DNA of 16,434 nt from DASQPR01 sp035713725 (GTDB taxonomy: Bacteria; Actinomycetota; Actinomycetes; Mycobacteriales; Micromonosporaceae), in assembly GCA_035713725.1 (NCBI GenBank), contig DASTMZ010000079.1, positions 1-16,434 of the forward strand, in the 5' to 3' direction. Under the pieces are notes generated by a model. It was not told the origin of the DNA. It did not search any database and worked only from the letters and a program-made list of their open reading frames with translations. This document shows positions 1 to 7,069 of this stretch, piece by piece. The translations under genes were made by a program, and so were the position numbers. Positions within the stretch are counted from its first letter, which is position 1. The number at the start of each line of letters is the position of its first letter.

Positions 1-26
1 GGGCGTGGCGGGGAAGCGCCACGCCC
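1..26. terminator. Hairpin terminator-like inverted repeat at window edge
   Basis: A perfect 10-bp inverted repeat: GGGCGTGGCG (1-10), a six-base loop GGGAAG, then CGCCACGCCC (17-26). No T-tract follows on the + strand, which is common for actinobacterial terminators. It probably ends a gene lying left of the window, on either strand, and insulates the HEPN gene from it. The stem could extend beyond base 1, which is not visible. Confidence 0.6.
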
Positions 27-90
27 GACCGGCAGCACCAAGCCGCTCTTCCCGGCGGCCGCAAGAGTAGGCGCACCCGCGCCGGCGATT

Positions 91-106
91 CACCCGAGTT
101 CGGGTG
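91..106. promoter_or_regulatory. Short palindrome upstream of the HEPN gene, possible operator
   Basis: CACCCGAGTTCGGGTG has two perfect 7-bp arms (CACCCGA / TCGGGTG) around a GT centre. It ends 20 bases before the HEPN start codon, where a repressor could block transcription of the whole downstream cassette. It does not match the actinobacterial LexA box (TCGAAC-N4-GTTCGA). The regulator is unknown. It could also be a small mRNA hairpin. Chance occurrence in high-GC DNA is possible. Confidence 0.35.
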
Positions 107-126
107 TGTGGTTGAGGGAGGACAGC

Positions 127-675
127 ATGGGATCGGCTCCGACGCTCTTCGCGGTGGAGGTCACGCCGCCCGCCGAGGTGGCGGACGACCACGTGGGTAT
201 GCCACCGCCCGGCCGGTGGCTTCCGGGAGCGCCCCGATCGGTCGACGCGCCGACCGTGCCAGCGCACTCGTTCCCGCACCGGACACCGTCTCAGTTGCTA
301 GCCCTCGCCCGCCGAGGTCTCGACGAGGCCGAGGAGCAGCGCGTCGATGGCCTCCGCTACGCGACCGCACACCTTGCCGCACTGCGTGCCGCGGCCGCCG
401 TGGTCGCCGCCCGCGCCAAGCCGGTGCAGAGCCGTCGCAGCAAGCTCACCAGCGTGTGGGATCTGCTCGCGCTCGTCGCACCGGAGCTCGGTCAGTGGGC
501 CGCCTACTTCGCGGCGAGCGCCGGCAAGCGCGCTGCCGCCGAGGCGGGCATCCCTCGCGTGGTCAGCGCGCGGGAGGCCGATGACCTGGTCCGTGCCGCC
601 ACGTCGTTCGTGGCCGTGGTCGAGCTCGCCCTCGGTCTCGTCCATCCCGGTCTGCTGGACGAGCTCGTCGCCTGA
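127..675 (+). CDS. SAV_6107-family HEPN domain protein
   Basis: A 182-residue protein that I recognise as the actinobacterial SAV_6107-type HEPN family. The start is ATG 127, not the GTG seven codons upstream, because GGGAGGA lies five bases before the ATG. Residues 1-50 are Pro/Gly-rich and probably disordered. Residues 54-172 form the helical HEPN domain, with the family-typical stretches RYATAHLAALRAAAA (77-91), LLALVAPELGQWAAYFAA (113-130) and SAREADDLVRAA (147-158). R77-YATA-H82 fits the Rx4-6H motif, which is the ribonuclease active site in many HEPN proteins, so an RNase role is possible. That activity is inferred from the motif and not established for this family. No signal peptide or membrane segment is seen. 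The gene is first in the cassette, 76 bases before imuA', and may be cotranscribed with the mutasome genes. Confidence 0.85.
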   Translation: MGSAPTLFAVEVTPPAEVADDHVGMPPPGRWLPGAPRSVDAPTVPAHSFPHRTPSQLLALARRGLDEAEEQRVDGLRYATAHLAALRAAAAVVAARAKPVQSRRSKLTSVWDLLALVAPELGQWAAYFAASAGKRAAAEAGIPRVVSAREADDLVRAATSFVAVVELALGLVHPGLLDELVA

Positions 676-735
676 CGGCGACCGACGTTCACGGCACACG
701 GGACGACCAGCACCAGCGGATCGGCGGAACGCACC

Positions 736-782
736 AGTGGGGGCATATCAAATGGGGGATATATCAAGCGGGGGGCGTGTCG
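736..782 (+). repeat. Three imperfect 16-bp G-rich tandem units over the imuA' start
   Basis: Three consecutive units read AGTGGGGGCATATCA (736-750), AATGGGGGATATATCA (751-766) and AGCGGGGGGCGTGTCG (767-782). The first two share TGGGGG and TATCA. The third keeps only the G-run and TC. The A/T-rich ATATCA parts stand out from the surrounding high-GC sequence. The array covers both candidate imuA' starts (ATG 752 and GTG 782), and each G-run sits at Shine-Dalgarno distance from a possible start. It could be a repeated regulator site, a duplicated ribosome-binding region, or both. Confidence 0.55.
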
Positions 783-1726
783 TGGCCGACATCGTGCCGT
801 TGCCACCAGCACCTGCTACGGCCGCGCAGACCGCCGCCGCCCTCGTACGCTCGATCGGGCTGATCGGTCTCGTCCGGCCGGCGACCACACCGATCGCGTA
901 CGAACCCGAGGCACACGCCATCGTCACCCGACTGCGGCTGGCGGCCGGACGGGGTGTCGCCGCCGGTACGAATGCCGGCAGCATCGCCGGCGGACTCGGC
1001 GCGCCGGACCGCGTGCTGCCGGTCATCCGCGAGTTGCGGCCGCTGCTTCCCGGCGGTGGGCTGCGACGGGGGTCCACGATCGCCGCGTCCGGCACCACAT
1101 CGCTGGTGATCGCTCTGCTCGCCGCCGCGTCCCAGGCGGGATCGTGGTGCGCCGTGGTCGGCATGCCGACGCTGGGGGCGGTCGCGGCCGCCGAGGCCGG
1201 TGTCGCGCTGGAGCGGCTCGCGCTCGTGCCGCATCCGGGACCGGAGTGGGCCACCGTGGTGGGCGCCCTGCTGGACGGATTCGACGTAGTGGTCATCGCA
1301 CCGCCCGGGACGGTTGCCGTGTCCCTGACGAGACGGCTCGCGGCACGCGTACGGCAGCGCGGCGGCGTACTCATCGGGTGTGGCTCGTGGCCGGGTGCCG
1401 ATCTCTCGATCGAGTCGACGCGTGGTGTTTGGGAAGGACTCGACCGTGGACGAGGTCGGCTCCGCCGTCGGCAGCTGACCGTCACCGCCCGCGGACGTGG
1501 CGCCGCGGCGCAGCCGCGGGAAGCCACCTTCTTGCTGCCTGCGTACCAGCCGTGGGATCACGACTGGTCGGTCGCCGAGTGGCGGGAACGCGTCGATCGG
1601 GGACCCAACCGTGGCGGTCGGACACTGACTCTCCTGCCAACCCGTTTCGACGTCGAGGTCTCCGCGGAGCTGCCGGCTGTTCACGAACGCGAACTCGACC
1701 TCGCCAGCCAAGCGGTCGCGTCATGA
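752..1726 (+). CDS. imuA': ImuA' mutasome accessory protein (RecA-like, degenerate P-loop)
   Basis: A 324-residue protein if it starts at ATG 752; GTG 782 (314 residues, G-run six bases upstream) is equally reasonable. It lies directly before imuB with a four-base ATGA overlap, the standard actinobacterial imuA'-imuB order. The fold reads as a RecA-like core. GSTIAASGTTS at 107-117 occupies the Walker A position, but the invariant Lys of GKT is replaced by Thr. A Walker-B-like strand DVVVIAPPG follows. ATP hydrolysis is therefore doubtful. In mycobacteria ImuA' is needed with ImuB and DnaE2 for damage-induced mutagenesis and binds the ImuB C-terminal part. That role is transferred here by family and context. 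The protein appears cytoplasmic. Regulation may involve the tandem repeat over its start; no LexA box was found nearby. Confidence 0.82.
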   Translation: MGDISSGGRVVADIVPLPPAPATAAQTAAALVRSIGLIGLVRPATTPIAYEPEAHAIVTRLRLAAGRGVAAGTNAGSIAGGLGAPDRVLPVIRELRPLLPGGGLRRGSTIAASGTTSLVIALLAAASQAGSWCAVVGMPTLGAVAAAEAGVALERLALVPHPGPEWATVVGALLDGFDVVVIAPPGTVAVSLTRRLAARVRQRGGVLIGCGSWPGADLSIESTRGVWEGLDRGRGRLRRRQLTVTARGRGAAAQPREATFLLPAYQPWDHDWSVAEWRERVDRGPNRGGRTLTLLPTRFDVEVSAELPAVHERELDLASQAVAS

Positions 1727-3423
1727 GTCGGACCCTCGTGCTCTGGTGTCCGGATTGGCCGGTCGTCGCGGCCGGGCTCATCGACGGCGCGCCGACGTTT
1801 GGACCGGTTGCCGTGCTGGCCGCAAACCGGGTGATCGCGTGCTCGGCGGCGGCTCGTCGCGAGGGCATCCGCCTCGGGCTGCGTAAACGAGAAACACAGG
1901 CGCGGTGTCCGGAGATCGTTGTCGTCGAACACGACACGGACCGCGACGCGCGCGCATTCGAGCCGGTGGTCGCGACGGTCGAGGCGATCGCCCCCGGCGT
2001 CGACGTGGTGCGTCCGGGCGTCTGCGCCCTTGCGGCTCGTGGCCCGTCCCGCTACTTCGGCGGCGAGGAGCGCGCCGCCGAGCATCTGGTCGAACAGGTT
2101 GCCCAAGCGTGTGCCGTGGAGGCACAGGTGGGCATCGCGGACGGCATGTTCGCGGCCGGGCTCGCGGCGCGTGCCGGCCGGATCATCCCGCCCGGTGGCA
2201 CGCCAGCGTTCCTCGCTGACTTCGACATCGCGGCGATCGGCGGCGGGCACACGTCGGCGTCGTCCGGCCGCGGGCCTGGCCGCACGGCGGGCACCGCGTC
2301 GGCCGGCGGGTCAACATCCCGGGATACGTTGGTCGATCTGCTGCGCCGGCTCGGCATCCGTACGCTCGGGGAGTTCGCCGCGCTGCCCGCAGCGGATGTG
2401 CTGGCTCGCTTCGGGTTCGACGCGGCGCTCGCCCATCGGCTCGCCGCCGGGCTCGACGAGCGCCCGCTCGCGGCACGCCAGCCACCGGACGATCTCGACG
2501 TCACCGAGCGTTTCGATGAACCAATCGACCGTGTCGACGCAGCCGCGTTCGCCGCACGCGCGCTCGCTGAACGGTTACATGAACGGCTCGCCGGTCACGG
2601 CCTGGCCTGCACCCGACTCGGCATCGAGGCGGTCACCGAGCGCGGTGAGGAGCTCTACCGCACGTGGCGCCATGACGGGTTGCTGACCGCGGCCGCGATC
2701 GGCGACCGGGTGCGGTGGCAGCTTGACGGGTGGTTGCACCACCAGGGGCGCCAACAGCCGATGAGTAGCGCCGCCGCGAGGCTCAGACCACCCAGCGGGG
2801 GGATTGTTCGGTTGCGGCTGGTGCCGGACGGGGTCGTCGAGCACGCCGGGCTGCAACTGGGCCTGTGGGGCGACGCTGGTGCCGAGCGGGACCGCGCGCA
2901 TCGAGCGATGGCGCGCGTTCAGGGCTTGCTCGGTCCGGAGGCGGTGGTGACCGCGGTTCGTGGTGGCGGCCGGGACCCGGGCGACGAGATCACGTACGCG
3001 CCGTGGGGCGACGAACGGGTGCCAGTGCGGCCGGCCGACCAGCCGTGGCCCGGTCGCCTGCCGGCGCCCGCACCGGCGACCGTACTTGTCGAGCCGCTTC
3101 CGGTGGACGTACGAGATGCCGCAGGCGGACGAGTCGAAGTGACGCGACGGCTCGCTGTCACCGCGCCACCTGCGCGACTCGTGCTCGCCGCGCACCGCTC
3201 GGCGCGCACCCCGGTGGTGGCCACGCCGACGACGACCCAGGCGTCGCGGGAGTCCATCGTGGAAATCGTCGACTGGGCCGGGCCATGGCCGGTGGACGAG
3301 CGCTGGTGGGCGCCCGAAGAGGCGAGTCGGCGTACGCGGTTCCAGGTTGTCCTCGGCGACGGCCGTGCGCTGCTGTTGAGCGTCGCCGATGGCGACTGGT
3401 CGGTGGAGGCGATCTATGACTGA
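1723..3423 (+). CDS. imuB: ImuB, non-catalytic Y-family polymerase homologue
   Basis: A 566-residue protein starting at ATG 1723, which overlaps the imuA' stop. It has the Y-family layout: palm/fingers, helix-hairpin-helix (LGIRTLGEFAALPAADVLARF) and little finger. The catalytic acids are missing. At the site where DinB has HVDMDAFF this protein reads VLWCPDWP, and where DinB has SLDEA it reads VCALA. It should not polymerise DNA. QLGLWG at residues 378-383 matches the ImuB beta-clamp motif known from mycobacteria (QLPLWG), so its role is to bring the mutasome to the clamp. A Gly/Ser/Thr-rich linker at about 173-200 splits the fingers from the HhH region and looks like a lineage-specific insertion. 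The C-terminus carries WAGPWPVDERWW, which I recall as conserved in actinobacterial ImuB. The gene's last codons supply the Shine-Dalgarno of the microORF that follows. Confidence 0.92.
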   Translation: MSRTLVLWCPDWPVVAAGLIDGAPTFGPVAVLAANRVIACSAAARREGIRLGLRKRETQARCPEIVVVEHDTDRDARAFEPVVATVEAIAPGVDVVRPGVCALAARGPSRYFGGEERAAEHLVEQVAQACAVEAQVGIADGMFAAGLAARAGRIIPPGGTPAFLADFDIAAIGGGHTSASSGRGPGRTAGTASAGGSTSRDTLVDLLRRLGIRTLGEFAALPAADVLARFGFDAALAHRLAAGLDERPLAARQPPDDLDVTERFDEPIDRVDAAAFAARALAERLHERLAGHGLACTRLGIEAVTERGEELYRTWRHDGLLTAAAIGDRVRWQLDGWLHHQGRQQPMSSAAARLRPPSGGIVRLRLVPDGVVEHAGLQLGLWGDAGAERDRAHRAMARVQGLLGPEAVVTAVRGGGRDPGDEITYAPWGDERVPVRPADQPWPGRLPAPAPATVLVEPLPVDVRDAAGGRVEVTRRLAVTAPPARLVLAAHRSARTPVVATPTTTQASRESIVEIVDWAGPWPVDERWWAPEEASRRTRFQVVLGDGRALLLSVADGDWSVEAIYD

Positions 3424-3511
3424 GCCACAACCGACGGCACTGCTCGCACCGGCGCCGCTGCTCGCGCCGACGCCGCCCGCGGTGCAAGCGCCGGCTGGGC
3501 AGCCGGGGTAA
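3416..3511 (+). CDS. Candidate Pro/Ala-rich microprotein between imuB and dnaE2
   Basis: A 31-codon ORF starting at ATG 3416. GGAGG (3405-3409) lies six bases upstream, a better ribosome site than dnaE2 itself has. Its start overlaps the imuB stop (ATGACTGA), an arrangement typical of translational coupling. The peptide begins MTEPQPTALLAPAPLLAPTP, holds the repeat LLAPAP/LLAPTP, and is almost entirely Pro, Ala, Leu and Gly. It ends with TAA at 3509-3511, and one codon later in the same frame comes the dnaE2 ATG. I know no family for it. It may be a real microprotein, a leader that carries ribosomes to dnaE2, or the remnant of a longer dnaE2 N-terminus. Confidence 0.45.
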   Translation: MTEPQPTALLAPAPLLAPTPPAVQAPAGQPG

Positions 3512-3514
3512 GCC

Positions 3515-6500
3515 ATGGGCTACTTCAACCCGAACATCTCGTGGAGCGAGCTGGAGCGCCGGCTTTCCGGTGGCGCGACGCCGGACGAGATCCTCGGCGT
3601 CGACGACGACGGCGAGCCGATCATCCCGTACCCACCAGTTGTTGACGTCCTGTCCCATCCCCGCGACGAATGGAGCGGCGCGGACGGCGGCGATTCACCC
3701 GCGTGGACCCGCAAGCGCGCGGCCTATCAGGCACCCACCCTGGTCCGGCGGACGTCCACAGTGGACTACGCAGAGCTGCACTGCCACACGAACTTCAGCT
3801 TCCTCGATGGCGCGAGCGAGCCGGTCGCGCTCGCCGAGGAGGCGACCCGGCTCGGCCTGTCCGCGCTCGCCGTCACCGACCATGACGGGTTCTACGGCGT
3901 GGTGCGGTTCAACGAGGCGGCTCGCGAGCTGAAGCTGCCCGCGGTGTTCGGCGCGGAGCTGTCGCTCGACCTGCCGGGACCGCAGAATGGCGAGCCCGAC
4001 CCGGTGGGACGGCACCTGCTTGTGCTCGCACGCGGTCCGGAGGGGTACGCCCGACTGTCCACCGTGATCGCCGAGGCGCACCTGGCCGGCGGCGAGAAGG
4101 GCCGTCCCGCCTACGACGTGGAAGAGGTCGCCGCCGCGCTCAAGGAGCAGGTGCTCGTGCTGACCGGCTGCCGCAAGGGCCACGTTCCCGCGGCGCTGCT
4201 CGCCTCCGGCATGGATGCCGCCGCTACCGAACTCGACAGGCTCGTCGGAATGTTCGGTCACGACCACGTCGCGGTGGAGTTGACTCGGCGCGGCGATCCG
4301 CTCGACGACGATCTGTGCGACGCGCTCGCCACGCTCGCCGACGGTTTCGGGTTGCCGACCGTGGCGACCGGCAACGTGCACTACGCGACGCCGGAGGGCC
4401 GCCCGCTGGCCACCGCACTCGCCGCGGTGCGCGCCCGACGCAGCCTCGACGAGATGGACGGCTGGTTGCCCGCCGCGGCGACCGCACATCTTCGGTCCGG
4501 CGAGGAGATGGCGGCGCTGTTCGAGGCTTATCCAGGTGCCGTCGCACGAGCCGCGGCATATGGTCGCGAGCTCGCATTCGACCTGCAGCTCGTGTCGCCG
4601 CAACTGCCCGCGTACCAAGACATCGGTGCCGGCCACACCGAGATGACCTGGCTGCGGAAGCTCACGATGGACGGCGCGCGGCTGCGCTATGGCGAACGAA
4701 GCCCAGCCACCGGGAAGCAGTACGACCAGATCGACCACGAGCTCGACATGATCGAAAAGCTCGACTTCCCCGGCTACTTCCTCGTCGTCTATGACATCGT
4801 GAAGTTCTGTAAGGACAACAACATCTACTGCCAGGGCCGGGGGTCGGCGGCCAATTCGGCGGTCTGCTACGCGCTCGGCATCACGAACGTCGACGCGGTG
4901 CGGTGGAACCTGCTCTTCGAGCGCTTCCTCGCACCGGAACGCGACGGTCCGCCAGACATCGACGTCGACATCGAGTCCGACCGGCGCGAAGAGGTCATCC
5001 AGCACGTCTACCAGAAATATGGCCGTCGCCATACCGCACAAGTCGCGAACATCATTTCCTACCGGCCGCGGTCGGCGGTGCGCGACATCGCGAAGGCGCT
5101 CGGTTTCTCGCCCGGCCAACAGGACGCGTGGAGCAAGGGCATCGACCAGTGGGGCTCGATTAGCACCGAACCGGACGGCGAGATTCCGGGGCAGGTGGTG
5201 GCGTACGCGAACCAGGTCGCCACATTCCCCCGGCACCTCGGCATCCACTCCGGCGGCATGGTGATCTGTGACCGGCCGGTGATCGAGGTGTGCCCGGTCG
5301 AATGGGCGCGCATGGAGAACCGCTCGGTGCTGCAGTGGGACAAGGACGATTGCGCGGCCATCGACCTCGTGAAGTTCGATCTGCTCGGGCTCGGCATGCT
5401 TTCCGCGCTGCACTACGCGTTCGACATGATCGATTCCAGTCGGCTCGCGTCAACCACGCCGGACGGCCGTTCAGTCGACCTCAGCACGCTCGCGCTAGAC
5501 GACAAAGAGATCTACGACATGCTCTGCCGCGCCGACTCGATCGGAGTGTTCCAGGTGGAGAGCCGCGCGCAGATGGCCACGCTGCCGCGTCTGAAGCCAC
5601 GGGAGTTCTACGACCTCGTCGTCGAGGTGGCGCTCATCCGACCCGGTCCGATCCAGGGCGGCTCGGTCCACCCGTACATCAGGCGCAAGAACGGTTTGGA
5701 ATCACCGACGATCCCGCACGAGAAGATGCGCAACGCGCTCGGTCGCACCATGGGCGTACCCCTGTTCCAGGAACAGCTCATGCAGCTCGCGATCGACGTC
5801 GCGGACTTCACCCCGTCCGAGGCCGACCAGTTGCGCCGCGCCATGGGCTCGAAGCGTTCCACCCAACGGATGCAGCGCATCCGCGGTCGGCTCTACGAGG
5901 GCATGGCGCACAACGGCATCACCGGTGACCTCGCCGACGACATCTTCGTCAAGCTCGCCGCGTTCGCGAACTACGGCTTCCCGGAGAGCCACGCGATGAG
6001 CTTCGCCTATCTCGTCTACGCGAGCGCATGGCTCAAGCGCTATCACCCCGCCGCGTTCTGCGCCGCACTCGTCAACGCGCAGCCGATGGGCTTCTATTCG
6101 GTGCAGACGCTGGTCGACGACGCTCGCCGGCACGGCGTCACGGTGCTGCGGCCGGATATCAACGCGAGCAACGCCGCCGCGACGCTGGAACGCCAGCCCG
6201 GTTCGCGGGAGGCCAGCGCCGCGGGGGAGCCGCCGGCTTTGTGGGGCACGAACGGTCCACGGGTACGGCTGGGTCTGAACTCCGTCCGCAGCCTTGGCAC
6301 CGAGCGTTCCCGGGCGAGCAAGGCACCGTCGATCGCCCAGCGGATCGAGGCGGAGCGCGCGAGCGGCGGACACTACCGTGATATGGCCGACCTCGCGCGG
6401 CGCGCCGGGCTCACCACCGCGCATCTGGAGGCACTCGCCACCGCGGACGCGTTCGCGTGCTTCGGCCTTGGCCGGCGGGAGGCGCTGTGGGCGGCGGGAG

Positions 6501-6985
6501 CGGCGGCACAGGAGAAGGCCGGCCGGCTGCCGGGCACCACGACCGGACTGGACGCGCCGATGCTGCCCGGCATGGACGCGGTCGACGAGATGGTCTCCGA
6601 CGTCTGGGCAACCGGCCTGTCGCCGGAGTGTCATCCGGTGCAGTTCATCCGTGGCGGACTGACGAAGCTGGGTGCGCTGTCTGTCGAGGCGACGATGCAG
6701 GTCGAGCACGGTCGGCGGGTGTTCGTCGGCGGCATTGTCACGCATCGCCAGCGTCCGGCGACCGCGGGTGGCATCACGTTCATGAACCTCGAGGACGAGA
6801 CCGGCCTGCTGAACATCGTCTGCTCACCCGGTCTGTGGCAGCGGTTCCGGCGGGTCGCGCAGACGTCGCCGGCGCTGCTCATCCGCGGCCGGGTGGAGCG
6901 CTACGAGGGGGTGGTGAACCTGAACGCCGAGCACCTTGCGCCGCTGCGGCTGCCGGTGCGGACGTCGTCGCGCGACTTCCGCTAG
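3515..6985 (+). CDS. dnaE2: DnaE2, error-prone DNA polymerase III alpha subunit
   Basis: A 1156-residue C-family polymerase, slightly longer than mycobacterial DnaE2. The N-terminus MGYFNPNISWSELERRL is typical of actinobacterial DnaE2 and supports ATG 3515. An acidic stretch (DDDGEP, about 30-35) follows. The PHP domain begins near 85: ELHCHTNFSF with H89/H91, TDHDG at 121-125, and GAELS with E148. The polymerase site has PDIDVDI at 480-486 (D483 and D485 the likely metal ligands) and KFDLLGL with D622, so catalysis should be intact. A HhH region lies at about 955-995 and an OB fold at about 1062-1140. It performs translesion synthesis during damage-induced mutagenesis. In mycobacteria it lacks its own clamp motif and depends on ImuB, consistent with the operon here. 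The ribosome site is weak (GGGG before taagcc), so coupling to the preceding microORF is plausible. Confidence 0.96.
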   Translation: MGYFNPNISWSELERRLSGGATPDEILGVDDDGEPIIPYPPVVDVLSHPRDEWSGADGGDSPAWTRKRAAYQAPTLVRRTSTVDYAELHCHTNFSFLDGASEPVALAEEATRLGLSALAVTDHDGFYGVVRFNEAARELKLPAVFGAELSLDLPGPQNGEPDPVGRHLLVLARGPEGYARLSTVIAEAHLAGGEKGRPAYDVEEVAAALKEQVLVLTGCRKGHVPAALLASGMDAAATELDRLVGMFGHDHVAVELTRRGDPLDDDLCDALATLADGFGLPTVATGNVHYATPEGRPLATALAAVRARRSLDEMDGWLPAAATAHLRSGEEMAALFEAYPGAVARAAAYGRELAFDLQLVSPQLPAYQDIGAGHTEMTWLRKLTMDGARLRYGERSPATGKQYDQIDHELDMIEKLDFPGYFLVVYDIVKFCKDNNIYCQGRGSAANSAVCYALGITNVDAVRWNLLFERFLAPERDGPPDIDVDIESDRREEVIQHVYQKYGRRHTAQVANIISYRPRSAVRDIAKALGFSPGQQDAWSKGIDQWGSISTEPDGEIPGQVVAYANQVATFPRHLGIHSGGMVICDRPVIEVCPVEWARMENRSVLQWDKDDCAAIDLVKFDLLGLGMLSALHYAFDMIDSSRLASTTPDGRSVDLSTLALDDKEIYDMLCRADSIGVFQVESRAQMATLPRLKPREFYDLVVEVALIRPGPIQGGSVHPYIRRKNGLESPTIPHEKMRNALGRTMGVPLFQEQLMQLAIDVADFTPSEADQLRRAMGSKRSTQRMQRIRGRLYEGMAHNGITGDLADDIFVKLAAFANYGFPESHAMSFAYLVYASAWLKRYHPAAFCAALVNAQPMGFYSVQTLVDDARRHGVTVLRPDINASNAAATLERQPGSREASAAGEPPALWGTNGPRVRLGLNSVRSLGTERSRASKAPSIAQRIEAERASGGHYRDMADLARRAGLTTAHLEALATADAFACFGLGRREALWAAGAAAQEKAGRLPGTTTGLDAPMLPGMDAVDEMVSDVWATGLSPECHPVQFIRGGLTKLGALSVEATMQVEHGRRVFVGGIVTHRQRPATAGGITFMNLEDETGLLNIVCSPGLWQRFRRVAQTSPALLIRGRVERYEGVVNLNAEHLAPLRLPVRTSSRDFR

Positions 6986-7052
6986 CCCCGCCGACCGCGC
7001 CGCGCTGTCCCTGCCGTGGCGCAACCGCCTAGGGCCGACCGCGAGCCGGCAC

Positions 7053-7069
7053 TACGCTCTGCAGACGTG
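7053..7069 (+). promoter_or_regulatory. -10 box and leaderless start of the methyltransferase gene
   Basis: TACGCT (7053-7058) fits the actinobacterial -10 pattern TAnnnT and stands eight bases before GTG 7067. That places the predicted transcription start at or next to the start codon. No convincing -35 box was seen. No Shine-Dalgarno precedes the GTG, which agrees with a leaderless mRNA. It indicates that this block is transcribed separately from dnaE2. Confidence 0.42.

Noticed and set aside
735..753. PafBC/RecA-NDp-like promoter before imuA' (CAGTG, then TCAAAT eight bases later)
   Set aside because: Only the 3' half of the -35 motif matches, and the -10 has C instead of A at its second position.
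3695..5413. Long antisense open frame (572 codons) inside dnaE2
   Set aside because: It lies opposite conserved DnaE2 motifs. Long antisense frames are expected in high-GC coding DNA, and its translation is rich in Arg/His/Val without any domain.
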